Source: Pseudomonas sichuanensis (lineage in GTDB: Bacteria > Pseudomonadota > Gammaproteobacteria > Pseudomonadales > Pseudomonadaceae). Taken from it: 64,000 nucleotides of DNA. Below the pieces are notes generated by a model. It saw nothing but the letters and a program-made list of their open reading frames with translations. It was not told the origin of the DNA and ran no database searches. The stretch lies in NCBI RefSeq assembly GCF_003231305.1, contig NZ_QKVM01000015.1:43116-107115 (forward strand), written 5' to 3'. This document shows positions 48,161 to 58,226 of the stretch, piece after piece. Every line of letters begins with the position of its first letter. Position 1 is the stretch's first letter. The translations under genes and the position numbers were made by a program.

Positions 48161-48190
48161 CCAGGGGATTGCCTAACCTGCAGCGTGCGC

Positions 48191-48391
48191 TTAGTCGGCT
48201 TCGTCGATCCAGGCCGCCTGGATGGCCTCGAGCACTTTCTCACCGCCGCGTGACGGATCGTCGCTGAACTCTGGCAGTGCCAGCACCCAGCGGTGCAGAT
48301 CGACGAAATTCACGTAACGAGGATCGACGTCGGGCTTGCTTTCTGCAAGCTGGATGGCGATCTCAAGTACATCAATCCATTTCAGGCTCAT
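48191..48391 (-). CDS. iscX: Fe-S assembly protein IscX
   Basis: This 66-residue acidic protein has the family core DVDPRYVNFVDLHRWVLALPEF. IscX binds IscS and modulates iron delivery and desulfurase activity. It is the last gene of the isc operon, 11 bp after fdx. Confidence 0.95.
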   Translation of the reverse strand: MSLKWIDVLEIAIQLAESKPDVDPRYVNFVDLHRWVLALPEFSDDPSRGGEKVLEAIQAAWIDEAD

Positions 48392-48402
48392 GGGGACAAA
48401 CC

Positions 48403-48744
48403 TCAGTGCGGCGCTTCGGCGGCGTGGTTGAGCGAGTATTTGGGGATTTCGATGGTGAGGTCTTCATCGGCCACCACCACCTGGCAACCCAGGCGCGATT
48501 GCGCTTCCAGGCCCCACGCCTTGTCCAGCATGTCTTCTTCGAGCTCGTCGGCCTCTTCGAGAGAGTCGAAACCCTTGCGCACGATGCAGTGGCAAGTGGT
48601 GCAGGCCTTGACGCCGCCGCAGGCGCTTTCCATCTCGATGTGATGATCGTGGGCCAGCTCCAGGATGTTGGTCCCGGCAGGCACTTCCACGGTCAGCCCC
48701 TCGGGGCAGAATTTTTCATGCGGCAGGAATGTCACCAGCGGCAT
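48403..48744 (-). CDS. fdx: Isc-type [2Fe-2S] ferredoxin
   Basis: The 113-residue ferredoxin has cluster ligands Cys42, Cys48, Cys51 and Cys87 (ESACGGVKACTTCHC and RLGCQVV), the adrenodoxin-like arrangement. It supplies electrons for cluster building on IscU. It starts 3 nt after the hscA stop. Confidence 0.96.
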   Translation of the reverse strand: MPLVTFLPHEKFCPEGLTVEVPAGTNILELAHDHHIEMESACGGVKACTTCHCIVRKGFDSLEEADELEEDMLDKAWGLEAQSRLGCQVVVADEDLTIEIPKYSLNHAAEAPH

Positions 48745-48747
48745 CGA

Positions 48748-50610
48748 TTACTCCTCGATCTCATTCAGGTTGCGCCCGGCCAGTGCGGCTTTGACCGTCG
48801 AATCAAGGCGACGGGCGGCAAATGCATCGGTCACCTGCGACAGACGCTTGGTCTGTTGCTCGATGGCGGCGCCATCGGTGCCGCTCAGCAAATCACGTAG
48901 TTCCTGCATCTGGAATTGGATGGCGTCGCGCTCGTCGCTGCTGAGCAGGCGCTCGCCATCGGCGTCCAGGGCGCCCTGTACCGCTTCGAGCAGACGCTCA
49001 CCATCGACCTGGTGCTCGCGCAGCTGGCGCGCCTGCTTGTCGGAGCCTGCGTGCTCGAACGAGTCCTTGAGCATGCGGGCGATTTCGCCATCGGTCAGGC
49101 CGTAGGATGGCTTGACCTGGATGCTCGACTCCACGCCCGAACCCAGCTCTCGCGCGGCGACGCTGAGCAGGCCATCGGCGTCGACCTGGAAGGTGACGCG
49201 GATCTTCGCGGCGCCGGCAACCATGGCCGGGATGCCGCGCAGCTCGAAGCGCGCCAGCGAGCGGCAGTCGCTGATCAGCTCGCGCTCGCCCTGCAGCACG
49301 TGGATCATCATGGCCGACTGGCCGTCTTTATAGGTGGTGAATTCCTGGGCGCGGGCCACCGGAATGGTGGTATTGCGCGGAATCACCTTTTCCATCAGCC
49401 CGCCCATGGTCTCAAGGCCGAGCGACAACGGGATTACGTCGAGCAGTAGCAGCTCGCCGCCTTCGCGACGGTTGCCGGCCAGGGTGTCGGCCTGGATGGC
49501 GGCGCCAATGGCGACCACCTGGTCCGGGTCGATGGAGGTCAGCGGGGTACGGCCAAACAACGTACCCACGGCGTCGCGCACACGCGGCACACGGGTAGAG
49601 CCGCCGACCATCACCACCGCACCCACTTCCTCCAGCTCGATACCGCTGTCGCGCACGGCGCGGCGGCAGGCCTTGAGGCTGCGGGCAATCATCGGCTCGA
49701 TCATGGCGTCGAAGGCGGCGCGGGTCAGCTCGCCCTGCCAGGCAGCGTGCTGCACGCTGACCACGTCGGCATCGGTCAAGGCTTCCTTGGCCGCGCAGGC
49801 GGTTTGCAGCAACAGGCGCTGGGTGGCGGGGTCGAGATCGGCGGACAGGCCGGCCTGCTCGATGATCCAGCCGGCAATGGCGTGGTCGAAGTCATCGCCA
49901 CCCAGGGCGGTGTCGCCGCCGGTGGCCAGCACTTCAAAGACGCCAGCAGTCAGGCGCAGGATGGAAATATCGAAGGTACCGCCGCCCAGGTCGAAGATCG
50001 CCACGACGCCTTCGGCGTTCTGATCCAGGCCATAGGCCACGGCAGCAGCGGTCGGCTCATTGAGCAGGCGCAGCACGTTGAGGCCAGCCAGCTTGGCGGC
50101 ATCCTTGGTGGCCTGACGCTGGGCGTCGTCGAAATACGCAGGAACAGTGATCACCGCGCCTACCAGCTCACCGCCGAGCGTCTCTTCGGCACGCGCACGC
50201 AGCACCTTGAGGATGTCGGCCGACACTTCCACCGGGCTCTTCGGCCCCTGGACGGTGTCGATGAACGGCATGTGCGACTCACCACCGACAAAACGGTACG
50301 GCAGTTGCTCGCCGAGCTGCTTGACGTCGGCCAGGCCGCGCCCCATCAGGCGCTTGACCGAGACGATGGTGTTGAGCGGGTCGCTGGGCGCAGCCTCGCG
50401 CGCGCTCAGACCAACGTCGACGCCGTTATCCAGGTAGCGCACCGCGGAGGGCAGGATGACCCGGCCCAGGGCATCGGGCAGCGGCTCGCTGCGCCCACTG
50501 CGCACGGCGGCGACGAGAGAATTGGTGGTGCCCAGGTCGATGCCCACCGCCAGGCGGCGCTGGTGCGGCTGGGGGCTCTGACCGGGTTCGGCGATCTGCA
50601 GTAGGGCCAT
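48748..50610 (-). CDS. hscA: Hsp70-family Fe-S chaperone HscA
   Basis: The 620-residue chaperone has the ATPase domain signatures [29 protein letters not shown] and [17 protein letters not shown]. The substrate-binding domain follows residue 390. With HscB it acts on IscU at its LPPVK motif to release finished clusters. Confidence 0.97.
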   Translation of the reverse strand: MALLQIAEPGQSPQPHQRRLAVGIDLGTTNSLVAAVRSGRSEPLPDALGRVILPSAVRYLDNGVDVGLSAREAAPSDPLNTIVSVKRLMGRGLADVKQLGEQLPYRFVGGESHMPFIDTVQGPKSPVEVSADILKVLRARAEETLGGELVGAVITVPAYFDDAQRQATKDAAKLAGLNVLRLLNEPTAAAVAYGLDQNAEGVVAIFDLGGGTFDISILRLTAGVFEVLATGGDTALGGDDFDHAIAGWIIEQAGLSADLDPATQRLLLQTACAAKEALTDADVVSVQHAAWQGELTRAAFDAMIEPMIARSLKACRRAVRDSGIELEEVGAVVMVGGSTRVPRVRDAVGTLFGRTPLTSIDPDQVVAIGAAIQADTLAGNRREGGELLLLDVIPLSLGLETMGGLMEKVIPRNTTIPVARAQEFTTYKDGQSAMMIHVLQGERELISDCRSLARFELRGIPAMVAGAAKIRVTFQVDADGLLSVAARELGSGVESSIQVKPSYGLTDGEIARMLKDSFEHAGSDKQARQLREHQVDGERLLEAVQGALDADGERLLSSDERDAIQFQMQELRDLLSGTDGAAIEQQTKRLSQVTDAFAARRLDSTVKAALAGRNLNEIEE

Positions 50611-50653
50611 GCTTATCTGAGTACCTTAGGCGTCATCACGGGTAACGCCGGGG

Positions 50654-51175
50654 TTAATCGTCGAGGCGCTCTTCGAGTTGGCGCACTTCTTGGGCGAGCT
50701 TGTCGAGGAACTGCATGCGGCGCATCAGGCGTTCGGCCTGGTCACGCTCGGCTGCAACATTCCAGCAGGCGGCGAAATCTTCGTTCAGCGTGTCCTGGGC
50801 GGCCTTGAGCCGCTTCTTGAACACGGCCACGCCGTCGAGGTCGGCTTCGTCCTGCAGCTCTTCGAGCTCTTCGCGCCACTGCATCTGCTGCAACAGGAAG
50901 GCCGGGTCGTGCACGGTGACTTCCTGGGGCACCTCATGGCCACCGATGGCCAGCAGGTAACGGGCACGGCGCGGTGCGCTGCGCAAGGTCTGGTAGGCGT
51001 CGTTCAGGGCCGCCGACTTTTCCAGGGCAACGCGCTGTTCGCGCTCGGAGGCATCGGCGAAGCGGTCCGGATGGACCTCGCGGGCCAGTTCGCGGTAGCG
51101 AGTGGCCAGCTTGTCGAGGTCCAGGCGAAAGCTCGGTTGCAGGTCAAACAGTGCGTAATGACAAGGAGTACCCAC
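50654..51175 (-). CDS. hscB: J-domain co-chaperone HscB
   Basis: The 173-residue protein has an N-terminal J domain with [10 protein letters not shown] (HPD motif) and a C-terminal three-helix IscU-binding domain. A GTG start at 51175 with GAGG 6 nt upstream gives the family N-terminus [16 protein letters not shown]. Confidence 0.95.
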   Translation of the reverse strand: MGTPCHYALFDLQPSFRLDLDKLATRYRELAREVHPDRFADASEREQRVALEKSAALNDAYQTLRSAPRRARYLLAIGGHEVPQEVTVHDPAFLLQQMQWREELEELQDEADLDGVAVFKKRLKAAQDTLNEDFAACWNVAAERDQAERLMRRMQFLDKLAQEVRQLEERLDD

Positions 51176-51183
51176 GGTCAGCC

Positions 51184-51507
51184 TCAAACGTTGAAGCTTT
51201 CGCCGCAGCCACATTCACCGCGCACGTTGGGGTTGTTGAACTTGAAGCCTTCGTTCAACCCTTCCTTGACGAAGTCCAGCTCGGTGCCGTCGAGGTACAC
51301 CAGGCTTTTCGGGTCGATGATGACCTTCACGCCGTGGTTTTCAAACACCTGGTCTTCTTCGGCCAGTTCGTCAACGAACTCCAGCACGTAGGCCAGGCCC
51401 GAGCAACCGGTGGTGCGCACGCCCAGGCGAATGCCTTCACCTTTGCCGCGCCCGTCGAGGGAGCGGCGAATGTGGTTGGCGGCGGCTTCTGTCATGCTGA
51501 TGGCCAT
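51184..51507 (-). CDS. iscA: A-type Fe-S carrier IscA
   Basis: The 107-residue protein has conserved cysteines Cys35 (TTGCSGLAY), Cys99 and Cys101 (GECGCGESF), which bind iron or an Fe-S cluster. It lies between iscU and hscB. Confidence 0.96.
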   Translation of the reverse strand: MAISMTEAAANHIRRSLDGRGKGEGIRLGVRTTGCSGLAYVLEFVDELAEEDQVFENHGVKVIIDPKSLVYLDGTELDFVKEGLNEGFKFNNPNVRGECGCGESFNV

Positions 51508-51535
51508 CGGAACTCCTTAGCTTGCAACAGGCGAC

Positions 51536-51922
51536 TTAGACCAGGCCTTTCTTCTGCTTGTAATCGCGAACGGCTGCCTTGATGGCATCTTCGGCGAGCA
51601 CGGAGCAGTGGATCTTGACCGGCGGCAGTGCCAGCTCTTCAGCCAGCTGGGTGTTCTTGATGGTTTCGGCTTCGTCCAGGGTCTTGCCCTTCATCCACTC
51701 GGTGGCGAGGGAGCTGGAGGCGATGGCCGAACCGCAGCCGTAGGTCTTGAACTTGGCGTCTTCGATGATGCCTTGCTCGTTGACCTTGATCTGCAGACGC
51801 ATCACGTCACCGCACGCTGGGGCGCCGACCATGCCGGTACCGACATCCGGATCCTCGGCGTTCATCTTGCCGACGTTGCGTGGGTTTTCGTAGTGGTCGA
51901 TGACCTTTTCACTGTATGCCAT
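51536..51922 (-). CDS. iscU: Fe-S cluster scaffold IscU
   Basis: The 128-residue scaffold has cluster-ligand cysteines Cys37 (GAPACGD), Cys63 (TYGCGSA) and Cys106 (IHCSVLA), with Asp39. The HscA recognition motif LPPVK is at 99-103. Clusters are assembled here from IscS-derived sulfur. Confidence 0.97.
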   Translation of the reverse strand: MAYSEKVIDHYENPRNVGKMNAEDPDVGTGMVGAPACGDVMRLQIKVNEQGIIEDAKFKTYGCGSAIASSSLATEWMKGKTLDEAETIKNTQLAEELALPPVKIHCSVLAEDAIKAAVRDYKQKKGLV

Positions 51923-51968
51923 GGTGCAATTCCTTCCTCATCAGGGAGCCACTCTTTCCGGCGACTGC

Positions 51969-53183
51969 TTAGTGGGCGGCCCACTCGATCTTGGAGATGT
52001 CGACGCCGTCTTTGTACATGTCCCAAAGGGGCGACAGCTCACGCAGTTTGTTGACGGCCTCGCAGACTTTCTGCGCGGCGTAGTCGACTTCTTCTTCGCT
52101 GGTGAAGCGGCCGAAAGAGAAGCGGATCGAGCTGTGCGCCAGTTCGTCGTTGCGGCCCAGGGCGCGCAGGACGTAGGACGGCTCGAGCGAAGCGGAGGTG
52201 CAGGCCGAACCGGACGAAACGGCGATGTCCTTGAGCGACATCAGCAGCGACTCGCCTTCGACGTAGTTGAAGCTCAGGTTCAGGTTGTGCGGTACGCGGG
52301 CGGTCTGGCTGCCGTTGACGTACAGCTCTTCGAGGTCGGAGACCTGCTTGAAGAAGCGGTCGCTCAGGGCCTTGATGCGCGCGTTCTCGCTGGCCATTTC
52401 CTGCTTGGCAATGGCGAAGGCTTCGCCCATGCCGACGATCTGGTGGGTCGGCAGGGTGCCCGAACGCATGCCACGTTCATGGCCACCACCGTGGATGATG
52501 GCTTCCAGGCGTACACGCGGCTTGCGGCTGACGTACAGCGCGCCGATGCCTTTGGGGCCGTAGACCTTGTGCGCCGAGAACGACATCAGGTCGACTTTCA
52601 GCTTTTGCACGTCGATCTCGACCTTGCCGGCCGACTGCGCGGCATCGACATGGAACAGCACACCGCGCGAACGGGTCAGCTCACCGATGGCGGCGATGTC
52701 GTTGATCGAGCCGACTTCGTTGTTCACGTGCATCAGCGAAACCAGGATGGTGTCGTCACGCAGGGCAGCCTCGACCATGGCCGGGGTGACGATGCCGTCT
52801 TCGCCTGGCTCGAGGTAGGTGACTTCGAAACCTTCACGCTCGAGCTGGCGAGCGGTGTCCAGGACCGCCTTGTGCTCGATCTTGGAGGTGATGATGTGCT
52901 TGCCCTTGGTCTGATAGAAGTGCGCCACGCCTTTGAGGGCGAGGTTGTCGGACTCGGTGGCACCGCTGGTCCAGACGATCTCGCGCGGGTCGGCGTTGAT
53001 CAGCTCGGCCACCTGGCGACGGCCATTCTCGACCGCTTCTTCGGCTTTCCAGCCGAACACGTGGGAACGCGAGGCCGGGTTACCGAAGTTCCCGTCGACC
53101 AGCAGGCATTCGGCCATTTTCTGGGCCACACGTGGATCGACCGGCGTGGTCGCGGAGTAATCGAGGTAGATCGGCAACTTCAT
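51969..53183 (-). CDS. iscS: Cysteine desulfurase IscS
   Basis: The 404-residue PLP enzyme begins [20 protein letters not shown]. The PLP lysine is in [12 protein letters not shown] (equivalent to E. coli Lys206) and the mobile-loop catalytic Cys in [13 protein letters not shown] (Cys328 equivalent). The ATG at 53183 was chosen by family N-terminus; the open frame extends far upstream into the iscR end. It supplies sulfur for Fe-S clusters and tRNA thiolation. Confidence 0.97.
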   Translation of the reverse strand: MKLPIYLDYSATTPVDPRVAQKMAECLLVDGNFGNPASRSHVFGWKAEEAVENGRRQVAELINADPREIVWTSGATESDNLALKGVAHFYQTKGKHIITSKIEHKAVLDTARQLEREGFEVTYLEPGEDGIVTPAMVEAALRDDTILVSLMHVNNEVGSINDIAAIGELTRSRGVLFHVDAAQSAGKVEIDVQKLKVDLMSFSAHKVYGPKGIGALYVSRKPRVRLEAIIHGGGHERGMRSGTLPTHQIVGMGEAFAIAKQEMASENARIKALSDRFFKQVSDLEELYVNGSQTARVPHNLNLSFNYVEGESLLMSLKDIAVSSGSACTSASLEPSYVLRALGRNDELAHSSIRFSFGRFTSEEEVDYAAQKVCEAVNKLRELSPLWDMYKDGVDISKIEWAAH

Positions 53184-53226
53184 TGAGTATCTCCTATCAG
53201 GCGTTGGCGTCGCTCGGCGCTGAATT

Positions 53227-53718
53227 TCAGTCGACGGCGGACGTCTCAATCTTGTCCAGCATGGCGGTACGGCCTGCAACACGGCGCAGGTCCTGGCGCT
53301 GGGCGACTTCTTGCACCTCACGGCGCTTGACGAGGTCGGCCAGGCTGATGCCACTGAGGAATTCATGGATCTGCTGGCTCAGGTCGCACCACAGGTGGTG
53401 AGTCAGGCAGGTATCACCGGCATGGCAGTCGCCCAGGCCCTGGCAGCGAGTGGCATCGACCGATTCATTGACCGCGTCGATGACCTGGGCCACCTGGATG
53501 GTTTCCATGCCGCGCGACAGCTGGTAGCCGCCGCCCGGGCCGCGAACGCTGGATACCAGGCTGCTGCGGCGCAGCTTGGCGAACAGCTGCTCCAGATAAG
53601 AAAGGGAAATGCCCTGGCGCTCGGAAATATCGGCCAGTGACACCGGCCCATGCTGCGCGTGCAACGCCAGGTCAAGCATGGCGGTCACGGCGTATCGGCC
53701 TTTGGTAGTCAGTCGCAT
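53227..53718 (-). CDS. iscR: Fe-S sensing Rrf2-family repressor IscR
   Basis: The 163-residue regulator has an N-terminal winged HTH ([39 protein letters not shown]) and [2Fe-2S] ligands Cys92, Cys98, Cys104 and His107. Holo-IscR represses its own operon. It is the first gene of iscRSUA-hscBA-fdx-iscX, with two likely operator sites just upstream. Confidence 0.97.
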   Translation of the reverse strand: MRLTTKGRYAVTAMLDLALHAQHGPVSLADISERQGISLSYLEQLFAKLRRSSLVSSVRGPGGGYQLSRGMETIQVAQVIDAVNESVDATRCQGLGDCHAGDTCLTHHLWCDLSQQIHEFLSGISLADLVKRREVQEVAQRQDLRRVAGRTAMLDKIETSAVD

Positions 53719-53755
53719 GGCGTATGGTTACCACGGGAGTTACAGAATGTGTGCG

Positions 53756-53784
53756 AGTATGCGATTCCCGAGCATTTAAGTCAA
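53756..53784 (-). promoter_or_regulatory. Promoter of the isc operon
   Basis: On the minus strand -35 TTGACT (53779-53784) and -10 CATACT (53756-53761) are separated by exactly 17 bp. The -35 lies inside an IscR-type site. Confidence 0.8.
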
Positions 53785-53813
53785 CTATTAGACCTAGTGC
53801 TTTAGTCGGGTAT
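53764..53813. promoter_or_regulatory. Two abutting 25-bp type 1 IscR-binding sites
   Basis: Site A (53764-53788, minus-strand start ATAGTTGACTTAAATGC) overlaps the -35 box. Site B (53789-53813, minus-strand start ATACCCGACTAAAGCAC) is directly adjacent, with no gap. Both fit the type 1 pattern in which the ATA and GACT blocks are followed by an A/T tract and a GG half. Autorepression follows from family knowledge. Confidence 0.75.
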
Positions 53814-53886
53814 GCATACGGGAGGCGGGCGCGAGTGTAGCAGACGAGGGGCGCGAGCACACGCCCCTTGTGTCGGGCTGGCGGAA

Positions 53887-54675
53887 TCAATGCGGCTGAG
53901 TGTCGCCCTGCTTGCGCTCTGCGCACGCATCGGCGAAGTCATCGGCGGGCAGTGCCGGCAGCTCCTTGGCACAGTAGTCACTGCCCATCCTGGTCAGGGC
54001 GCCACACATCCCCTCCAGGCGCTCGTCGACTGCCTGCAAGTGGTCGAGCATCTGGCCGATGGCCCTGGCCACCGGGTCAGGCATGTCGCCGCTGACACCA
54101 TAGGCGTCGAAACCGATCTTCTCGGCCATGGCCTTGCGCTTGGCTTCGACGGCATCGTCTTCGCTCTTGACGATGATGCGCCCTGGGATGCCCACCGCCG
54201 TGGCGCCGGCCGGCACCGCCTTGGTGACCACGGCGTTGGAGCCGATCTTGGCCCCGGCCCCGACCGTGAACGGCCCCAGCACCTTGGCGCCCGCCCCCAC
54301 CACCACGCCGTTTTCGAGGGTCGGGTGGCGCTTGCCTTTGTTCCAGCTGGTGCCTCCCAGGGTCACGCCCTGGTACAGCGTCACGTCGTCACCGATCTCG
54401 GCGGTCTCGCCAATGACGATGCCCATGCCATGGTCGATGAAGAAACGCCGGCCGATGGTCGCACCCGGGTGGATCTCGATACCGGTCATCCAGCGCCCGA
54501 AGTTGGACACCAGGCGTGCCAGCCATTTGAAATCGCGCTTCCACAGGGCATTGCCCAAACGGTGCAGCCAGATGGCGTGCATGCCCGGGTAGCAGGTCAG
54601 GACCTCGAAGGCGTTGCGCGCCGCCGGATCACGATGGAAAACACTTTGAATATCTTCACGCAGACGCTCGAACAT
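53887..54675 (-). CDS. cysE: Serine O-acetyltransferase
   Basis: The 262-residue protein has an N-terminal helical domain and a C-terminal left-handed beta-helix of hexapeptide repeats ([40 protein letters not shown]). It makes O-acetylserine, the precursor of cysteine, which IscS then uses. It lies between trmJ and iscR on the same strand. No signs of unusual regulation. Confidence 0.95.
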   Translation of the reverse strand: MFERLREDIQSVFHRDPAARNAFEVLTCYPGMHAIWLHRLGNALWKRDFKWLARLVSNFGRWMTGIEIHPGATIGRRFFIDHGMGIVIGETAEIGDDVTLYQGVTLGGTSWNKGKRHPTLENGVVVGAGAKVLGPFTVGAGAKIGSNAVVTKAVPAGATAVGIPGRIIVKSEDDAVEAKRKAMAEKIGFDAYGVSGDMPDPVARAIGQMLDHLQAVDERLEGMCGALTRMGSDYCAKELPALPADDFADACAERKQGDTQPH

Positions 54676-54678
54676 CGT

Positions 54679-55434
54679 TCAGTCCTTCCGTTTATGCGGC
54701 TCGCCCCGGACGACTTTCTGGGTCTCGGTGAGGATGCCGCGCAAAATGCTCATTTCCGTACGCTCGACCGAGCTGCGCCCATACAGCCGGCGCATGCGCG
54801 GCATCAGGTGCTTGGGCTTGGCGGGGTCGAGGAAGCCGATGTCCACCAGGGTTTTTTCAAGGTGGTCATAGAACAGCTCCATTTCGTCCATGGTCGCCAG
54901 CTCGTTGGCGTCCGCTTTCTCGACCTTGGGCGCCACGCCCGGTACCGCCAGCGAGGCCATGCGCACCTCGTAGGAGAGCACCTGGACGGCGGCGGCCAGA
55001 TTCAGCGAGCTGAAGTCGGGATTGGAGGGAATGTGCACGTGGAAGTGACATCGCTGCAGTTCTTCGTTGGTCAGCCCGGCGTGCTCGCGACCGAACACCA
55101 GGGCGATTTCCTCGCCGGCCAGGGCATGTTCCACCGCCTTGGTGCCGCACTCCCGGGGGCCGATCAATGGCCAGGGGATGCTGCGCTCGCGGGCGCTGGT
55201 GCCCATTACCAGGTTGCAACCGACCAGTGCCTGCTCGAGGCTGTCGACCACCTGGGCGTTGTCGAGTACATCGTCGGCCCCCGAGGCGCGCGCCGAGGCA
55301 TCGGCGGCCGGGAATTCTTTTGGCTGCACCAGCACCAGACGCGCCAGGCCCATGTTTTTCATGGCACGCGCAGCGCCGCCGATGTTGCCGGGGTGGCTGG
55401 TATTGACCAGAACAACACGAATATTTTGCAGCAA
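54679..55434 (-). CDS. trmJ: tRNA (cytidine/uridine-2'-O-)-methyltransferase TrmJ
   Basis: This SPOUT methyltransferase of about 251 residues has the N-terminal NIRVVLVNTSHPGNIGGAAR, the substrate/SAM knot region ALVFGREHAGLTNEEL and a helical C-terminus. It methylates position 32 of tRNAs. The start is uncertain: a TTG at 55434 after GTGAG fits family N-termini, while the frame is open 32 codons further into the suhB promoter region. Confidence 0.88.
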   Translation of the reverse strand: MLQNIRVVLVNTSHPGNIGGAARAMKNMGLARLVLVQPKEFPAADASARASGADDVLDNAQVVDSLEQALVGCNLVMGTSARERSIPWPLIGPRECGTKAVEHALAGEEIALVFGREHAGLTNEELQRCHFHVHIPSNPDFSSLNLAAAVQVLSYEVRMASLAVPGVAPKVEKADANELATMDEMELFYDHLEKTLVDIGFLDPAKPKHLMPRMRRLYGRSSVERTEMSILRGILTETQKVVRGEPHKRKD

Positions 55435-55537
55435 GGTGTTGTGCTCACAGACGCGGATGAAGAAGGTTTCGATCTTACAGAACCGACCAGCGTAACGCCA
55501 TGAAAGCAAATGTGACACTTCTTCCGTCAAAGATTTC

Positions 55538-55546
55538 TGCTAGAAT
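55538..55546 (+). promoter_or_regulatory. Extended -10 promoter for suhB
   Basis: TGCTAGAAT is an extended -10 element about 40 bp before the suhB ATG. No good -35 is present, as is usual for extended -10 promoters. Confidence 0.55.
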
Positions 55547-55585
55547 GTGCGGCTTTCTTCTTTAACATCTCCAGGTGACCTTCCC

Positions 55586-56404
55586 ATGCAGCCTATGCTG
55601 AATATCGCCCTGCGCGCCGCTCGCAGCGCCAGTGAACTGATTTTCCGCTCCATCGAACGCCTGGACAGCATCAAAGTCGACGAAAAACAGGCCAAGGACT
55701 ATGTGTCCGAGGTCGACCGTGCCGCCGAGAAGGTCATCGTCGAGGCCCTGCGCAAAGCCTACCCGAACCACTCGATCCAGGGCGAAGAGACCGGCCTGCA
55801 CGCTGGCACCGGCGAAGAAGGCAAGGACTACCTGTGGATCATCGATCCACTGGACGGCACCACCAACTTCCTGCGCGGCATCCCGCACTTCGCCGTCAGC
55901 ATCGCCTGCAAATACCGCGGCCGCCTGGAACACGCCGTGGTCCTCGACCCGGTTCGCCAGGAAGAATTCACCGCCAGCCGTGGCCGTGGCGCCCAGATCA
56001 ATGGCCGTCGCCTGCGCGTCAGCTCGCGCACCAGCCTGGAAGGCGCCCTGCTGGGCACCGGCTTCCCGTTCCGTGACAACCAGCTGGCCGACCTGGACAA
56101 CTACCTGGGCATGTTCCGCGCACTGACCGGCCAGACCGCCGGCATCCGCCGCGCCGGCTCCGCCAGCCTGGATCTGGCCTACGTGGCCGCCGGCCGCTTC
56201 GACGCCTTCTGGGAGTCGGGCCTGTCCGAGTGGGACATGGCCGCAGGCGTGCTGCTGATCCAGGAAGCAGGCGGCCTGGTGAGCGACTTCAACGGTGGCC
56301 ATGACTTCCTCGAGAAGGGTCATATCGTTGCCGGCAACATCAAGTGCTTCAAGGCCGTGCTGACTGCCATCCAGCCGCACCTGCCCGAGAGCATGAAGCG
56401 CTAA
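55586..56404 (+). CDS. suhB: Inositol-1-monophosphatase family protein SuhB
   Basis: The 272-residue Mg-dependent phosphatase has metal-binding motifs GEETG (about 66-70), DPLDGTTNF (87-95) and WDMAAG. In enterobacteria SuhB also acts in rRNA transcription antitermination; in P. aeruginosa it affects virulence regulation. The ATG at 55586 was chosen on family start and nearby AGGTG. It is the only plus-strand gene between 36.7 and 62.8 kb. Confidence 0.95.
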   Translation: MQPMLNIALRAARSASELIFRSIERLDSIKVDEKQAKDYVSEVDRAAEKVIVEALRKAYPNHSIQGEETGLHAGTGEEGKDYLWIIDPLDGTTNFLRGIPHFAVSIACKYRGRLEHAVVLDPVRQEEFTASRGRGAQINGRRLRVSSRTSLEGALLGTGFPFRDNQLADLDNYLGMFRALTGQTAGIRRAGSASLDLAYVAAGRFDAFWESGLSEWDMAAGVLLIQEAGGLVSDFNGGHDFLEKGHIVAGNIKCFKAVLTAIQPHLPESMKR

Positions 56405-56422
56405 GCGCCGATTGCGGAGCAC

Positions 56423-56451
56423 AAAAAAGCACCTCTCGAGGTGCTTTTTTT
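56423..56451 (+). terminator. Rho-independent terminator after suhB
   Basis: GCACCTC pairs with GAGGTGC, preceded by A6 and followed by T7: a textbook bidirectional terminator. Confidence 0.95.
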
Positions 56452-56509
56452 ATGCCGTTTTCATGGGAAATCGGTAGCTGTTTGGACTGCGCTGTCGCGC
56501 AGAGTAAAG

Positions 56510-56591
56510 CGTGGGAGCGGGCTTGCCCCGCGATGCGATCGATGTATGGCACCGGCTTCGCCGGTGATCGCGGGGCAAGCCCGCTCCCACG
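56510..56591. repeat. Inverted REP pair (type 1)
   Basis: Copies at 56510-56534 and 56567-56591, inverted, with a small ACCGGC/GCCGGT hairpin in the spacer. Between suhB and the convergent glycine-zipper gene. Confidence 0.85.
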
Positions 56592-56638
56592 CTGTTGCTG
56601 CTAACCGATTAAATCCATAAGAGCGGCCGGCATACGGC

Positions 56639-57187
56639 TCACTGCCCCGCCTGGTTCTGGCTCAGAATCAACTTGCCGTTCTTGTCCACAGGGATGGTTG
56701 AGCCCGGCTCGTGGTTCATCTTCACCTTGCCCACCTGGTCACCGAGGGAATAGGTGACGTTGTACCCCACTACCTTCTCGCTGATGTCGTTGACCGTGCT
56801 GCAACGCGTCTGCATGGTCGTGGTGGTGTCACGCTCCTGCATGTATTCCTGGGTCTTGTTGCCCGCATAGCCACCGCCTACCGCGCCTGCGACCGTGGCG
56901 ATCTTCTTGCCGGTACCGCCACCGATCTGGTTACCCAGCAGACCGCCGGCAATGGCGCCGACCACGGTACCGGCAATCTGATGCTGGTCCTTGACCGGTG
57001 CCTGGCGGGTCACAGCGACCTCCTTGCACACCTCGCGCGGTGTCTTCACCTGCTGCTTGATTGGCTGCACGTCGGTGACCTGGGCGTATTCAGGCCCCTT
57101 GTTCACCAAGCTGTAGGTCGCTACAGCACCTCCGGCAGTCACACCGACAGCACCCAGTACCGCACCCACCAGCATTGATTTATTCAC
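56639..57187 (-). CDS. Glycine-zipper 2TM (17-kDa surface antigen-like) protein
   Basis: The 182-residue protein starts at a GTG (57187) after a strong AGGAGG. It has an N-terminal helix (MLVGAVLGAVGVTAGGAVAT) without a lipobox. Near residues 90-125 is a glycine-zipper segment (IAGTVVGAIAGGLLGNQIGG, VAGAVGGGYAGNKTQE) typical of the Rickettsia 17-kDa antigen/SlyB-type family. It is probably anchored in the envelope; function unknown. Only two Cys residues, near CKEVAV and TRCSTV, could form a disulfide. Confidence 0.85.
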   Translation of the reverse strand: MNKSMLVGAVLGAVGVTAGGAVATYSLVNKGPEYAQVTDVQPIKQQVKTPREVCKEVAVTRQAPVKDQHQIAGTVVGAIAGGLLGNQIGGGTGKKIATVAGAVGGGYAGNKTQEYMQERDTTTTMQTRCSTVNDISEKVVGYNVTYSLGDQVGKVKMNHEPGSTIPVDKNGKLILSQNQAGQ

Positions 57188-57243
57188 CTGAACCTCCTGA
57201 TCTTCCTTGCGGGTTCCAGCCCGCCTTCTCCCAGCCTTGGAGC

Positions 57244-57275
57244 AAAAAAAAAGGCGCGAGTTCAACACTCGCGCC
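57244..57275 (-). terminator. Terminator of the queA-tgt-yajC-secD-secF operon
   Basis: On the minus strand GGCGCGAGT pairs with ACTCGCGCC (5-nt loop), followed by a run of nine T. It is 33 nt after the secF stop. Confidence 0.93.
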
Positions 57276-57307
57276 TTTCATTACGCCGAACGGCGCTGAA
57301 CGATCGT

Positions 57308-58216
57308 TTACGGACGCTCGTCCACGCCCTCGTTCTTGGCCGGCGGGATCAGGTCTTCACTGTTCAGGTTCAGCCAGATCAGCACCACGTTGGCGATGTA
57401 GATCGACGAGTAGGTACCCGCCATGACGCCGATGAACAGCGCCAGGGAGAAGCCGAACAGGTTGTCGCCACCGAAGAACAGCAGCGCCGCGATGGCCAGC
57501 AAGGTCGACACCGAAGTGGCGATGGTCCGCAGCAGGGTCTGGGTGGTCGAGACGTTGATGTTCTCGATCAGCGAAGCCTTGCGCATCACCCGGAAGTTCT
57601 CACGCACCCGGTCGAACACGACGATGGTGTCATTGAGCGAGTAACCGATGATCGCCAGTACCGCTGCCAGCACCGTCAGGTCGAAAGTGATCTGGAAGAA
57701 CGACAGGATACCCAGGGTCACCACAACGTCGTGGATCAGCGAGACGATGGCACCCACGGCGAACTTCCACTGGAAGCGGAACGCCAGGTAGATGAGGATG
57801 CCGCCCAGGGCCAGGAGCATGCCCATGCCACCCTGGTCACGCAGCTCTTCACCCACCTGGGGGCCGACGAACTCGACGCGCTTGAGGGTGGCCGGGTTGT
57901 CACCGCCGGCCTTCTGCAGCGCCGCCGCGACCTTGTTGCCCAGCAGCGGATCATCGCCCGGCATGCGCACCAGCAGGTCGGTGGTGGCGCCGAAGCTCTG
58001 CACCACGGCCTCGTGGAAGCCCGACTCGACCAGCTCGGCACGGACGGCCTTGAGGTCCGCAGGGCGCTCGTAGGTCAGCTCGATCAGCGTACCGCCGGTA
58101 AAGTCCAGACCGAAGTTCAGACCCTTCTGCCACCAGCTGAACAACGCCAGCACGGTGAGGAGCACGGTAATGGCGAACGCGACATTGCGCACGCCCATGA
58201 AGTTGATGGTTTTCAT
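57308..58216 (-). CDS. secF: Protein translocase subunit SecF
   Basis: The 302-residue inner-membrane protein has six helices, a periplasmic P1 domain (DFTGGTLIELTYERPADLKA) and the SecD/SecF family helix VLAIIGYSLNDTIVVFDRVRE. With SecD and YajC it uses the proton gradient to assist protein export. The ATG at 58216 follows GGGAG. It starts 10 nt after secD. Confidence 0.96.
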   Translation of the reverse strand: MKTINFMGVRNVAFAITVLLTVLALFSWWQKGLNFGLDFTGGTLIELTYERPADLKAVRAELVESGFHEAVVQSFGATTDLLVRMPGDDPLLGNKVAAALQKAGGDNPATLKRVEFVGPQVGEELRDQGGMGMLLALGGILIYLAFRFQWKFAVGAIVSLIHDVVVTLGILSFFQITFDLTVLAAVLAIIGYSLNDTIVVFDRVRENFRVMRKASLIENINVSTTQTLLRTIATSVSTLLAIAALLFFGGDNLFGFSLALFIGVMAGTYSSIYIANVVLIWLNLNSEDLIPPAKNEGVDERP

Positions 58217-58226
58217 CGCAGCTCCC

